A stretch of 64,000 nt of DNA from Drosophila persimilis (lineage: Eukaryota > Arthropoda > Insecta > Diptera > Drosophilidae). The stretch's first letter is position 1. The number at the start of each line of letters is the position of its first letter. Under the pieces are notes generated by a model. It ran no database searches, had not been told where the DNA came from, and was given only the letters and a program-made list of their open reading frames with translations. Below are positions 12,561 to 24,119 of the stretch, in pieces. A program made the translations under genes and the position numbers. Location of the stretch: contig NW_020825298.1 in assembly GCF_003286085.1 (NCBI RefSeq), forward strand, positions 4,836,001 through 4,900,000. Direction: 5' to 3'.

Positions 12561-15500
12561 TAACCTTTAACCAAACAACCTCCGAAAAACGTTCCATAAC
12601 TCCTCCAACATGTCCTCTTCCGATCTCGTGTTTCCTTCACGCTCTGATCCCTGAATATCTCAGCATATCCCTGAATACCCCTGTGTTCATTTATTGATCG
12701 TTAAAAATGATTTAGACCTGACGATGAGACATTGTTAAGGGCGACGAGGAGCTCGTAAAATGTTGTGGTTTTTCGGTTTTCGCCTTTCGGTAGAGAAAAA
12801 GACCCAAAAAAAACTAAAATAATTTTTGTTATTGTTTGCTGTTGCAGCTACTGTTCGTTCGCCGATATCTTTTGTGGTTTTTGCGGCCGGCAACATGTAG
12901 CTGGCCACCGAAATGTTGCCCAGCAACATGCTGCCAGAGCGACAACAAATTAATGTTGTCGAAACACGAGAAAACCTTGTAAACTGTCCGGAGAGAATCC
13001 CTTTTGATTTTTTTTTTGGCAGGCGGAGGCAGAGGCGGAGGCACAGCCCCTGTCCCCGAGTCGGCTCTGGGAACTGGCCTCTCTCTGTGGCTCCTCCAAA
13101 GGAAGCTGCACGCACAAGGCGACCCAACAACAAGTTCTGGCGGCCTTTTGCATGTGGAGCTGGCTTTTTGTTTTCGTTGTTCCTGCATTTGTTGCACGCT
13201 TAAATGTCTTCTAAGTGGCGTAAATCTTAAATTGTTGCCCCAGGCCCGGGCCCAGGCCCTGTCTCCGTTTTTTTTTATGGTTTCAAGTCTTTGATTTGCT
13301 CTGGCAATCGTCGCAGATTTGGGGGATTAGTTTTAGTGGCTCGACTGTTTTTTGTGGCCCTTTTTTTAAGGTGAGAGTTTTTGGATACCAAATTCAGTAG
13401 AAGAGGCTTTTGAGCCAGACGATGGGGTTTTTTGAATGAAATTTCTTCTATTTCTTATAGTACTTTCCAGCATAAAGTCCCTCTTCCATCTCAGCCTCCC
13501 AGTCATGCTCTGACTTCTTTATCTTCCAACAAAACACCACAATAACTGGCAATATATTCCATAGCGAAATGATTGATTGTTGCCCAAGAAATTAACAGTT
13601 CAAGAGGCCTCCTCCGCCTCCTCCACCCCCCCGCACAATCGATCTGCCGCGCAGCTGTCAAAGTCGAAGGCAGCATCAAATAAATGACATCGAAATTGTT
13701 GAAAAAAAGAAGAAACATTTCTGTCACGCAGCCAAGTCGATGACGTCGCAGACGGTCGCGTAATCAGTTCCGCTTAGGCAAGTCACAAAAGTCAAAGGAG
13801 CTCAAGGAAGCAGGAAGCGGGAAGCAGGAACTATGTGGCTCTCGAGGACGAGGATAGGCCTCGGCCTATCTAGAGGGCGGATGATGCCGATGCCGATGCC
13901 GATGCCCCTGCTGATGATGATGACAGCCGCGTGTGATTGACAAGGATTTATGATTGTTAAAAATTTTCTACAAAATCTTCTCAGAACGGGGCCGTGGGGG
14001 GGGCTTGAGACAGGGACAGAGGAAAGTGAATGACCTGCTTGCATTTTGCTTGCAAAGAAAAAGAAAAGCAAAAAGCTGATAAAACAAACACAAACAAAGG
14101 CATTCATTCAAATGCTGTGAAAATTGCATATTACAAGTACAGTGGACACAGCCCCCGGTACAGTGGAACAAGACGTGAAGGCATTCCTGACCTCTCACCC
14201 TTAGGCTCTTCCCTTATAGCCACTCACCACTGTGGTGTCACTCACCTCTCGCTGGAGCTTGGGTAAACATTTTTTGCGGGCAAATTTTTGAATGCGCATT
14301 GCATTTCATCTCTAAACGAGATATGGGCGGGACGGCCAGGACGGCCAGGACGTGGCCGAGAACGAGGACGAGTCCTTTTCAAGATGCGGACTGATGGAGT
14401 GGCAAGTGTCTGCTGTGTGCATGAATATTCATGCCTTGTTTATGCATATTTGCGTGTCAAGTGATTCCCCCCTCCTCGCCTCGCCACTCCCATTGCTCTT
14501 CCTCCTCCTCCTGCTCCTCCACGTGCAACGCGTCGTATGCGCAATATTTCCGCTTCTGCTTTTCAAGTTTGTTTGCCTTTAAGGAGGGGTGGGGATGGGG
14601 GGGGGAGGGGGTCTCTCTGTTCTGTTTATGCTCACATTTCATTTGAACGCGAGTTTGTTTGTTTGCCAATTTGAAGTGCTAAAAAGTCGGTGCCTGCCTG
14701 CCCCCCCTCAAGGGGTCCTCCAGGGGGAGGGAGGGGGCACAGACTTTGATTGCAATTTGTGCTGTGTGTGCGGAAAATGAGTGTCGGCTGGCGGACTCCT
14801 GGCCTGGTAAAAGGCAGGGATATGGGGAAAGAAAACTGGAGAAAGGTAACCAAATTCTGAGAGAGTTCTGGGTCATTCCATCGCTCGGTTCACAAGTCAT
14901 TTCTCTGTTCACATCCCACCGCCTGCCCATGACAATTGCCAAGTCGCAAGGGGGCGTTGCCCGGGCACTCGGGGCACTGGAGATTTGCCATGGCCCAGCC
15001 AGCGAGCCATCGAGCCAGCTCAAGCACGAGCAGAACAAAATATGCCCCAAATGCCCTTGAGTGTTCGATCCTCTCGATCGTGGTTACGCGGTTGTTTAGG
15101 CCGGTAGCCGACTAGCCATCGAAACAAGGAAATTAGCATAGACATGGTTTTCGCTTTTGGCGCTCCAAAGTGCGTAGAAAATCATGAAAATGGCTACTGG
15201 AGTGGCCAACGAGAGGAACCAGAAGCCAAGGGGGGCATTCATTTCATGCAATTAATGGAAATTATATGAAATTATGAGTGGAACATTGAAATTCCTTGTG
15301 AACATCACCCGGGACAACAGTCCAAAGTCCACAGTCTCGAGGGGGGCTCTGGGAGGGGGTGAAGGGGGGGCCAAATGAAAGAAAATTAAATTTTTCACTG
15401 TCTTCTTAATTGAAACATTAGCCAAACATTCTCGGTGCCCCCCGCCCCTCAGAGCTCTCTCCTACTCTCTGTCTGTTCATTTACATTCAAATTAACTCGT

Positions 15501-18500
15501 AATGAAAACGAGTCGAGGAAAACTTTGACTTTGTCTCGGTTGTGGGTCGTGAGTCCTTGGTTCCTTGGTTCCTGGGTTCCTGGGGGTTGTGGCATTTAAT
15601 TAGTTGCTCTGATTGCTGGCCCTTCCTTTGTTTATTACTATTTGCTAGCCATTTATTCCAGCTTATCCACGCCCAGTTTGGAGCGGCGGCTCTGTTTGTT
15701 TTGACACTCATTTAGTGTCCATTTGAAGGCGGATTCGATGCGGCGGAATTGGGGGGGGCGATGAAGTCACTGAAACTGGCAACAGAAAAGGGCCTCCTCC
15801 AAGGCGGAAGAGGGACTCCTCCAAGGCAGAAGAGGGCCTCCTCCAAGGCAGAAGAGTGACTCTCTCTCTCTCTCTCTTAAGAAATGCTTTCCCTTTGGAA
15901 AGTTCCTTCTTCTACTTCTTTCCCCTGTAATTGGGGCTGTCATTGCACTTGCCGCAACCCGTTCCCACCCCACCCCCGCCCCCACTGCCACACCTCGACG
16001 GCACCCTTCTTGGTGTGTGTTGCCCTGGCAAAAAGAAAAACAACAAAACAGCAAAACAGCAACACGTGCCCTTTTAATTAAAATAAATAAATAGGCGCAA
16101 ACACATAAATAAACACAAGAGAACTACAATGGCCAGCAAATACCGAAAACCGACAAATAGAGATGATGGAGACGTTCTCGATTACTCTGTCAGAAATGTT
16201 TTTTGCCTGGTATTCAATTTCATGCATTTATGGGCTGGGCCCCGGGACAAAAGAGTTGCCCGGAGAGAGGGGGAAGGGGGTGGCAGGGGGGTGGAAGGGG
16301 GGTGGGGGGCCCTGGGGCCTTTGTGGAACGTGCGCATTCGAATTTGAAGCGAATTATTATTTAGTCGAAGCGAAACGCAAAACGTTTCTGGGAATAAAGT
16401 CCGGGCTTCCGCCTGGGCCTCGGCCTGGGAGTACAACTTAATTTTTCCACAATTTGCATGTGGAATAAATCAAATGTAGAACGCATAAAAGACGCCACAC
16501 CCCCTCCCCACCCCCCAACCCTCCCCCTCCGTCCTGGCCAGACACATCCTGAAGGACTTGGTACGCCCTTGCACCCTTTGTCTGGGCAGGATTATGGCCA
16601 TTTATTTGCCTGTCCTGTGGCTCAAAATGGTAAATACTTTTCCCTGTTTTCCCCCCACTCCTCTGTGTGTGGGGGGGGGGGGGGCAGCCTTCCAGCCTAA
16701 GGCGATTTTGCTCCACTACAAGAAAATCAAAATCAAAATCAATGAAGATTTTCTTGTACAAAAGACCAGCAGCTTCTACGGCTTCTAGTTCTACGGTTCC
16801 ACTTTCAGTTCCGGCCTTTTGGCTTCCCGAACTTTGCTTTCATGGATTATGCATCGCTTAGCCCAAAAACGCAAAACTTTCAACCAAAACTCAACTCAAA
16901 TTATTTATTACTAATTGAGGGCGTGGCAGGCAGCCCTGGCAATGCCTTAAGTTGATTATTTTTAAGCAAAAAACAAAAACAAAAAAACGAGCAAGCATTT
17001 TCCTTAGAGTTCAATTTGTCAAAGTTAATTAAATCGAGTTAAGAACTTTATTGGGCATTTCCTGGCCCAAACAAATGGAAACCAATCAAATTTAATGCGA
17101 ATTTACCTCGATGCCGGGCCCGGGCCGTGCCGAGGAATACTCCGTGTGTATCTCTGGGCAAAATAATAATTTATGTGCTGGCAGGACAGCAGAAGATCTG
17201 CAAAATGATATGTGGAGGGGCAGGGTAGGGCGGTGTAGGGCAGGGGGTTTGTGGGGGAAGGAAACACAGAAACAAGCGTCAAATGGGGGCAATATCAGGG
17301 GCATATCTCTACAGGGAGAACTGCCTTCCAAGGATATGGCAAAGACCTCTAGGGGGGGGGTCTCAGTTCTCAGTAATTTCTAGACCTTTCCTTTAACATT
17401 TTTACACCTCTTTAAACCTCTCTTCTTTCAAAGAAATACAAATTCCCTTCAGCCTCCCATTTCTAGGGTATTTCGACTTCATTTTGGAGCACTGCCCCGC
17501 CCTGCCCCTTTCTTTGTATCTTTTCATATAAATGCAGCACATTTTTGATTGATTCAATCAAAACGAAGCAAAGCTCAGAAACCACTTAGAACTGGGACTC
17601 CGACTGCGATCCCGAATCGTTGGAGAAGCATCGGGTTTTCTGCATGCCTGTCACGTAATTTATTGATTTAGCTCTTGGGAATACGAGACAGCGGATCGTG
17701 AAAAATGAAATGTTTGCCACTGCCAGCAGCAGCAGCGGCAGCAGCAGAAGCCACAGAGAGACAGAACAGACTCTGGCCAAGACCTGTACCTGTGGCTGTG
17801 GCTGTGGCTGGCCATGATGGCTGACGGACTGGACCCGGCCAGACGGGCGGCTGATTGGTTGTCGATCGATTTGGCTGGCGGCCAGACAAATTCAAATGCA
17901 TTGGCCCCGATCTGTGAATGCAACTGCGATCCAGGACGGACGGCAGGACGGGGCGGAGGGGGCGCGGAGGGGGGGGATCAAAAGGCACTTACGCATGTAC
18001 GCCTCAAACGATACACGGGAGAAGGAGGAGGCGAAGGCGAAGGCACAAACCTGATCATCGGCCGGCCACAGCGATCATCGATCAACAGACAGACTCCCAT
18101 CGAGAGCCATCGAGAGCCATCCAAGAGGCCGAGATAATGGCCGGCTTGCCATTTTGCATTTTTGCATTTGTAATGAAACTGAAAACCAGAAACCAGAATG
18201 AATTGTAATTTGTTCGAAATCAAGCCACGGCAGCCGCTTGGCTCCCAGGAGTTGCAGCAAAAGAAGGCCACATTTGCGATTGAGGATGTGGCTTGGGGTT
18301 GGGGCAGCAGCGGGCAGAGGCTGCAGAGGTTGATAGCATTGAACTTTGTGGCACAGTGGGTCGGCGATGGGGAAACCTGGAAACTCTACATGAAAAGAGG
18401 CCTGTCTTTGGCAGATATTCTGCCAGCAAAAGGGTAACAAAACAACCTATAAATGGGCTTTAAAAACCTATCCCAATTCCATAGTCCCCTTGCCTGGTTC

Positions 18501-18980
18501 TTCCTCTCCTAAAGACACCTTTTCGCCCTCCAAAAACCACTGTTTCTTGGCCCTGCTGCCTGCCTGGGGTCCTCGCTGAGCCGCCGAGCCGCCAAACGTA
18601 TGTAAAGTCGGGCATTTTCAACTGTTATCAGAGCCCCCGACCGACCCGTGGACCCCTGGCAGATCATCTCGCTTTCAGGCAGCGCCCAGCGCCCAGTGCC
18701 TCAGTCTGCCACGCAAATGGCAATTTAAGTCATTTTGTTTGGCGGGTTTTTTTTCGAATCCAAAATGGTTTAATATTATGCACAGATCGAGCGAGTTGCG
18801 TAGGAAATTATGGGCCATTAAGTGGTAGGACAGGTAGGGGCCGAGAGAGAGAGGTGCGGGGCCCTGCCTGAGGTGGGAAAAATGGCGCAGGGGACGGCGC
18901 AGACGGCCTTTGGGTGGATATTACGCAGAAATGCGTGCTACCTGCGGGGGGAAAACCATTAGAGCCGCAGGAGCAGCTGC
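12561..18980. other. Non-coding DNA upstream of the LRR gene
   Basis: No gene is supported. Visible low-complexity parts are GATGCC repeats (13887-13906), a (CT)8-like run (about 15858-15878), and GCAGCAGC/CTGTGG repeats (17726-17812). A 5' untranslated exon of the LRR gene may lie here, because the acceptor-like sequence at 19009-19025 implies an upstream exon. A GTATGT at 18598 is one possible donor but nothing confirms it. Confidence 0.45.
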
Positions 18981-19008
18981 TAGAAACTAATATCTAATGC
19001 CACTTTCC

Positions 19009-19025
19009 TCTTGCCCCTCTTTCAG
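19009..19025 (+). other. Probable 3' splice acceptor ahead of the LRR gene start codon
   Basis: A pyrimidine-rich stretch (CTCTTGCCCCTCTTTCAG, ending at 19025) is a good Drosophila acceptor. It lies 31 nt before the ATG at 19057. It implies a spliced 5' untranslated exon upstream and argues against the in-frame ATG at 18997, which falls before the acceptor. Confidence 0.55.
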
Positions 19026-19056
19026 GCCACAGTTCGGCTTTGACGATCGCCTCGAG

Positions 19057-20471
19057 ATGTTGCCTCCGCTGCTGGTGCTGCCGCTGCTGCTGCTTTTGGC
19101 CCTGGCCTGCCCGTCGTGGCAGGAGGGAAATGCCACTCTGAGCTATCTGACAAAGGCCGGCTGCGAGGCGCTGATCAAGGACCTCAGCCTGTGCGACTGC
19201 CAGGACCAGGACATCAAGTGCGAGACCCTGCAGGTGAACAGCGACCACGAGAAGCTGTACAGCGTCAGCTGCCGGCTGTTCGACGCCCGGGGCTTTGGCT
19301 ACATACCGCCCCTGAGGGTGGGCAAGATCGGGGCGCTGACCATCCAGAACTGCGCCATTCCCGACGCCCGGAGCATCCCCGACCTGATCACCCAGCTGGG
19401 GATCACCAACTACACGGAGCTCGAGGTGTTCAACTTCTTCGATCCGAAGAAGAACGACCGGGGGGAGGTGCTGCAGCAGCGCTACACGAACCTGCCGGGC
19501 CTCGCGAAGCTCACGATCCTGGGCTTCAAGTCGACGCTGCCGAAGGACTTCTTCCAGAACGTGTTCGAGCTGAGGCAGCTGACGCTGAAGGGCTACAGCG
19601 ACCTGCCGGCCACCATCCTGCACCCGCTCGGCCAGCTCACAAAGCTGAACATCGTGGTCAAGAACATCCACAAGGTGGCCAGCCAGATCTTCGCCAAGCA
19701 GGCGCTGCTCAAGCACCTGGTGATCGACTGCGACGTGAAGAACAGCAGCGTCGAGATGTCGGCCTTCGCCGCCGACGAGCTGTGGCACATGGCCCAGCTG
19801 CAGTCGTTCGAGCTCTTCAACTGCGGCGACAACGTGCCCACCGAGCTGTTCTGGAAGTCCGAGCACCTGGCCTACATCGGCATTCGCAGCAACATCAGCT
19901 ATCTGCACAGGGACTTCCTGCAGGCCCAGCGGCGGCTGCTCACCCTCCGCCTCGAGCGGAACAACATAGCCCGCCTGCCCGATCAGCTGTTCTACCACAC
20001 GCCCATGCTGCTGGAGATCCACCTGGCCTTCAACAACCTGGACCGCATTCAAGCGTAAGTGGACGCCAAACCAGGCGATACATAGTTCAAATCTAAAGCC
20101 ACTTCCCCCCTGTCCTTTCCAGCGGCCTCTTCGACAGGTTGAAACAGCTCCAGGTGCTCAATCTGGAGCACAATCCGATCACCACCATCGCACCCACGGC
20201 CTTCAGCACTCTGTCGTCGCACATCTACGTGGGCAAGCTGTTCCCCCTGGTGGCCACGGCGGAGTGGGCCCGCTCCTCGAACGCCACCATCTGCGAGGAG
20301 GAGTACATCTACGGCGTGTGCATCTACTGCAAGCGGGACGAGTACGCCGACCACTTTGCCGACCACGAGACCTGCAACAAGGCCACCCCGAAGGCCAAGG
20401 AGATCCTGGCCAAGAAGGCCTACGAAATCCAGCTAAACATCAGCTCCAGGGCCCCCCACGAGGGTGTGTAG
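19057..20471 (+). CDS. Secreted leucine-rich-repeat protein with a Toll-like N-terminus (two exons)
   Basis: Join 19057-20054 and 20123-20471, 448 residues. Residues 1-22 are a strong signal peptide (MLPPLLVLPLLLLLALACP). A cysteine cluster follows at C36, C46, C48, C55 and C72. Its pattern (LCDC...IKCE...SCRL, then a 'P-LRVGKIGALTIQNCAIP' stretch) resembles the start of the Drosophila Toll ectodomain. Degenerate leucine-rich repeats run from about residue 150 to 370, ending with clear units (LTLRLERNNIARLP, LEIHLAFNNLDRI, LQVLNLEHNPI). The tail carries four cysteines (ICEEEYIYGVC..CK..ETCNK) and no membrane segment or TIR domain, so the product is probably secreted and may bind a ligand or receptor. 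Several N-glycosylation sequons are present (for example NAT at 25). The start at 19057 was chosen because the signal peptide begins there and a splice acceptor lies just upstream. Third-codon positions are strongly G/C, unlike the flanks. The exact family member is not recognised. Confidence 0.88.
20055..20122 (+). other. Intron of the LRR gene, 68 bp
   Basis: The donor GTAAGT at 20055 and the acceptor TGTCCTTTCCAG ending at 20122 match consensus. Splicing keeps the frame (phase 2) and joins ...DRIQA to GLFDRLKQLQ, completing a leucine-rich repeat across the junction. The size is typical of short Drosophila introns. Confidence 0.9.
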
Positions 20472-20509
20472 AGTCGAGTCTCTCGGTCGATTGTTGGACA
20501 ATAATTTAT

Positions 20510-20515
20510 ATTAAA
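20510..20515 (+). terminator. Probable poly(A) signal ATTAAA of the LRR gene
   Basis: ATTAAA lies 39 nt after the TAG stop codon, the first hexamer of this kind downstream. It is the commonest variant of AATAAA. The cleavage site is not identifiable by eye. Confidence 0.45.
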
Positions 20516-20529
20516 TTTGACAAGCGACT

Positions 20530-23380
20530 GCCATACGCATTTCCCCATTGCATTGCCAACAAAACACAAAAAAGAAAACACAAACAATATTAATATTTGT
20601 TGCTGAAGGAAAACTTTGGGGTTGGAGGGAAGAAACAATTTATCTTTTGATTTGTAGCCAGGGGTTGAAAGAAGCGGAAAACTTTTTCCTTTTTGTTCGG
20701 CAGGGAGCAGCACGTCAAATCTAATAAGGCCTAATGCTGGCCTCCATTCCGGGTCTCTAAGTGAAAGTCAGACAGTTGCAGTTATGCGGGTCCAGGGGGG
20801 GGGGGAAGGCAAACAGCAGCCATGGGAGGAAGCGTTTTTCCCTCTTTTTGTGTTATGCAAATCACATTTGACAGGCGGAAAAGGGGCGAGGGGGGAGGGG
20901 GCCCCACAGCGATGACAACTCATAAATGTCAAGGATATCACATGCTCGACATGTGAGGTCTCTGGCCCGATTGAGCAGCAATCAAATGTTAATTTCCACA
21001 AATGGAATGCCCTCTGGATGAGCCCTCAAGAGGTCTCCAGGGGGGGGGTGGGCCCCCCTGGCTGTTTAGGCTTCTAGCCTTTGCCTTCAAGTGTCACCTG
21101 CTAATGGCCCCCGCCCCCTTTTGATGCGCTTTAATGCAGGCCATAACTCAGGGGGGCCGACCACATTCTAATCTCAATTTGCTGTTTGAGTTGCCAACTA
21201 ATAAAACGCACGACAAGCTGACACCAAGGCATCGAGCCCCACCGCCCCCCAGTCCCCTCCAGATACACGGCATTCGATTTGGGTTCTGTGTTTCCGATAG
21301 ACATCATTTGTCGGGGCGCGTGAGGTGACACTGACAGGGCCCAGAGGCAGGCCCTAGATCCCCCCCTTTGATCCGCTCCTCTCTTAAAAGGCGACACACG
21401 ACCAGCAGCTTTTGTACTACTCGTATCTGGCGGATACATTTCAAAGCAATGCCAACTGGTCTGCGTTTATCGCTTGGTAGCCCCACAGACAGACGGAGGC
21501 AGGAGGCAGGAGGCAGCAGCAAAACAAACCAAAAAACCCAACGAGAGACAGAGAAAGAGCCGTATGTGAAATTTATGGGCATCAGCGTTGAATTTGAAGC
21601 GGGACCCCGAAAGCCACTGGCCGGGGTCCAGGCCAGGTCTGCTCTCTGGAGTCTCTGGCCTGCTCTGGACTGGAGTGCCCTGTCGCTGGACTAGCTTCAG
21701 TGGCTGGCTTGGCATTTGTAATGCCTAAATGCTTTGGCGAATTGATTTTTGGTGTAAACGATGTGCAATTTTAATGGATTGTGCTGCCAGATAAGCGGGC
21801 CGCAAAAGGAGGCTGCCTGCCGATGGCCATTGGAGACCCCAGTCTACAGACTGGACCCTGAATCGACTTTGGCGTGCCCCCACCATCCCCCATCCGTTGG
21901 CTGTGTCGTTTAATTGAATTTGTTTTGATTAGTTGAAACTTAAAGTGTTCCCTTAAGAACACAAAAACAAACCCCCCCTCCTGCCCCCTGCCCCTCCCCT
22001 TGAGGGGCACACATAACATGACGGGAAAAATGTCAATTTAAATATTTGCAAATATTTTAACAGGGCCCGGCGCTAATTTCGCATGTGCCAAATAAAAATT
22101 GCGCACAAGCCCCAAAAAAAAAGTAGAAAAAAAAGGTGACGCAACTTTTTTAATTAATTAAGAGCAAAAAATGTAGAAGGCAGACCCAAAAGATAGCCAA
22201 GGGCTTGACAAAATATTATGCAAAAATTGGAAAAATGTATGCCGACGAAGAGGCCAAAGAATGGCAGGTATTTGGGGGCCAAAGGCGGGGGGGGGGGAAG
22301 CCTCTCTAGTGATTTCGTAGACAAAAATGAATAAAGTTCCAGTTTGCAGCAGTTTTTCCTTTAAGACTCCTTTAAGCCGGCATTTCATTTCCCTTTCGAG
22401 TGACCCAATCCCCATGCCCAATGGCCCCCGCACCCTCCCCGCCCCGCCCGCCAGTCAATTAGACAGTGAGAGGCCCAACACTCAGTGCCCAGGCCTGGGG
22501 CCAAAATCCAAATCAATTTGAATGACAGCCCCCCCCCCCCCCAACCAAAGTGCCAGGAATGCAGTTAACTTGTTGATTTTGCCCCACAGGGGGCAGGGGG
22601 TGGAGAGTTATTTCAATTGTTGATGCGTAAAAGTCAATTTGTGAAACGAAACTCCAGTCCAAGATGAAGGTCCTGGCACTGTGTGTGCCTTCTGTATGCA
22701 TTTCAATTAGAATAAGATTGACAGATAAGCCCCAGCCTGGGCCCCAGCCTGGGTCTGGATCCCCATAACAATGCACTTGCACTCTACGGATAAGGTTAAG
22801 CGCCCGCCTCCTCCCCCCCCCCCTTGGATGGGCCCCAAAGACGCAGGAAATGCACTTGGCTTGTGGTTTTTCGAATTTAATTGGATTTAATTGATTTGGT
22901 TTTGGGTTCAGCTTGGGGTCTAGTGGAGATTCTGCAGCTTTTTGGGGTTGCTGGCCGCCTAGGTGGGGGGCAGGGACAGGGGGCAGGGTCTTTAAAGACT
23001 GCCACTGGACTCTGCTGCTAAATGTTGCATGACTCCACCAGTAGGCAGTAGGCAGTGGCAGTAGCAGTGAAAAATTGCAGCTGTCAGCGTTGCCCAGAAA
23101 AATGATTTGTTGATTTTGTTTCTTGTCTCGGAGCTGGACAGGGGCTGGGGCGGGGGCGGGGGCGGGGCAGGGGCAGGGTCTTGCATAAATCATAAAATAC
23201 TTTACATATTCCATACATATCTGATGCATTTCCCCCCTCCCATTCCCCCCCTTCCATTCGTGGGCCCCAATTAAAGTTAATATAAATGTTTAGCAATTAT
23301 TGTGTCTGCCTGGACGGTGGCTCGCTGTGGGAGTGTGGGCTCCGAGGGCTCCGTAAACGTATCTAATTTGAAACTCTTTC
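20530..23380. other. Non-coding DNA downstream of the LRR gene
   Basis: No gene recognised. The stretch has poly-G/C tracts (about 20796-20806, 22287-22297, 22531-22542) and a GGGGC(A/G)GGGGC run near 23140-23178. Open frames here look like shadows of low-complexity sequence. Confidence 0.5.
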
Positions 23381-23388
23381 TCTTGCAG

Positions 23389-23520
23389 ATTACTCGGTGG
23401 ACTAGCCGCGAAGGACCTGCAGGCCTTGCCCAGCACAATACGCGTAGTATTTGCTTTTATGCCCATGTTTATGTATTCAAAGAGAAACCCCATTTGACAA
23501 ATAAACTAAAAACAAATTAG
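23389..23520 (+). CDS. Possible terminal exon of an unidentified gene
   Basis: A textbook acceptor (CTCTTTCTCTTGCAG, ending at 23388) precedes a stretch open in two frames, and AATAAA follows at 23500-23505. One frame reads LLGGLAAKDLQALPSTIRVV and stops at about 23495; another runs to the TAG at 23518-23520. Third positions in the first frame favour G/C over the first 45 bp, then the DNA turns AT-rich. This fits a short last exon with its 3' UTR, perhaps of a gene whose earlier exons lie far upstream. No domain is recognised and chance is a real alternative. No donor partner was found. Confidence 0.25.
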   Translation: MTRWTSREGPAGLAQHNTRSICFYAHVYVFKEKPHLTNKLKTN

Positions 23521-23569
23521 GTTAAGCTTAAAGCACTGCGGAAGACGATTTTACTTTATTTTGGAACTT

Positions 23570-24110
23570 TGGGAATTTTCTAGATTTCGTATAGAATGTT
23601 TAGAGAATTTCATAGATTTTCATTAAACTTTGTAGAATTTTGTAAAATTTTATAGAATTTTATAGAATTTTTTAAAAGCTTATGGAATTTTCTGTAATTT
23701 TATAGAATTTTTATAGAATTATATACATTTTTTTTAATTTTATAGAATTTTATCAGACTTTGTGGAATTTTGTAAAATGTTATAGAATTCTAAAATATTC
23801 TATATAATTATAGAAAATACTTTTAGAATTTTGTAAAATTGTATAGAATTTTTTTAGAACTTTGAAAAATTTTATAGAATTTTTACATAATATTAGTAGA
23901 ATTTTATAAAATTTTATACAACATTATTGAGTTTTAGAGAATTTTTTAGAATTTTATAGAATTTTTTTTGTAGAACTTTATATAATTTTATAGAATTTTT
24001 TAGAACTTTATTAAACTTTGTAAAATTTTTTATAATTTTGTAATAACAATTTTAAAAAATTTTTAAAAATGTTGTAGAATTTCCTAGAATTATCTGTAGA
24101 ATAAAATGGG
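23570..24110. repeat. Degenerate TATAGAATTTT repeat phased at about 10-11 bp
   Basis: About 540 bp built from variants of (T)ATAGAATTTT, with substitutions such as GTAGAACTTTA and GTAAAATTTTA. The A/T tracts recur about once per helical turn, the arrangement known to give intrinsically curved DNA. No coding content. Confidence 0.8.
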
Positions 24111-24119
24111 GGATTCGTT

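Noticed and set aside
18997-19056. An upstream in-frame ATG for the LRR gene (20 extra residues)
   Set aside because: It would place a polar stretch before the signal peptide, and the DNA contains a good splice acceptor ending at 19025. The ATG at 19057 begins directly with the signal.
18994-20052. A 352-codon open frame on the minus strand opposite the LRR gene
   Set aside because: It is the antisense shadow of a G/C-third-position-rich gene. It has no signal peptide or domain, and the plus-strand frame has a signal peptide, LRRs and an exact splice junction.
22513-23229. A 238-codon minus-strand open frame
   Set aside because: Its sequence follows GGGGC and poly-C/G repeats (PAPAPAPAP-type translation) and has no domain or splice context.
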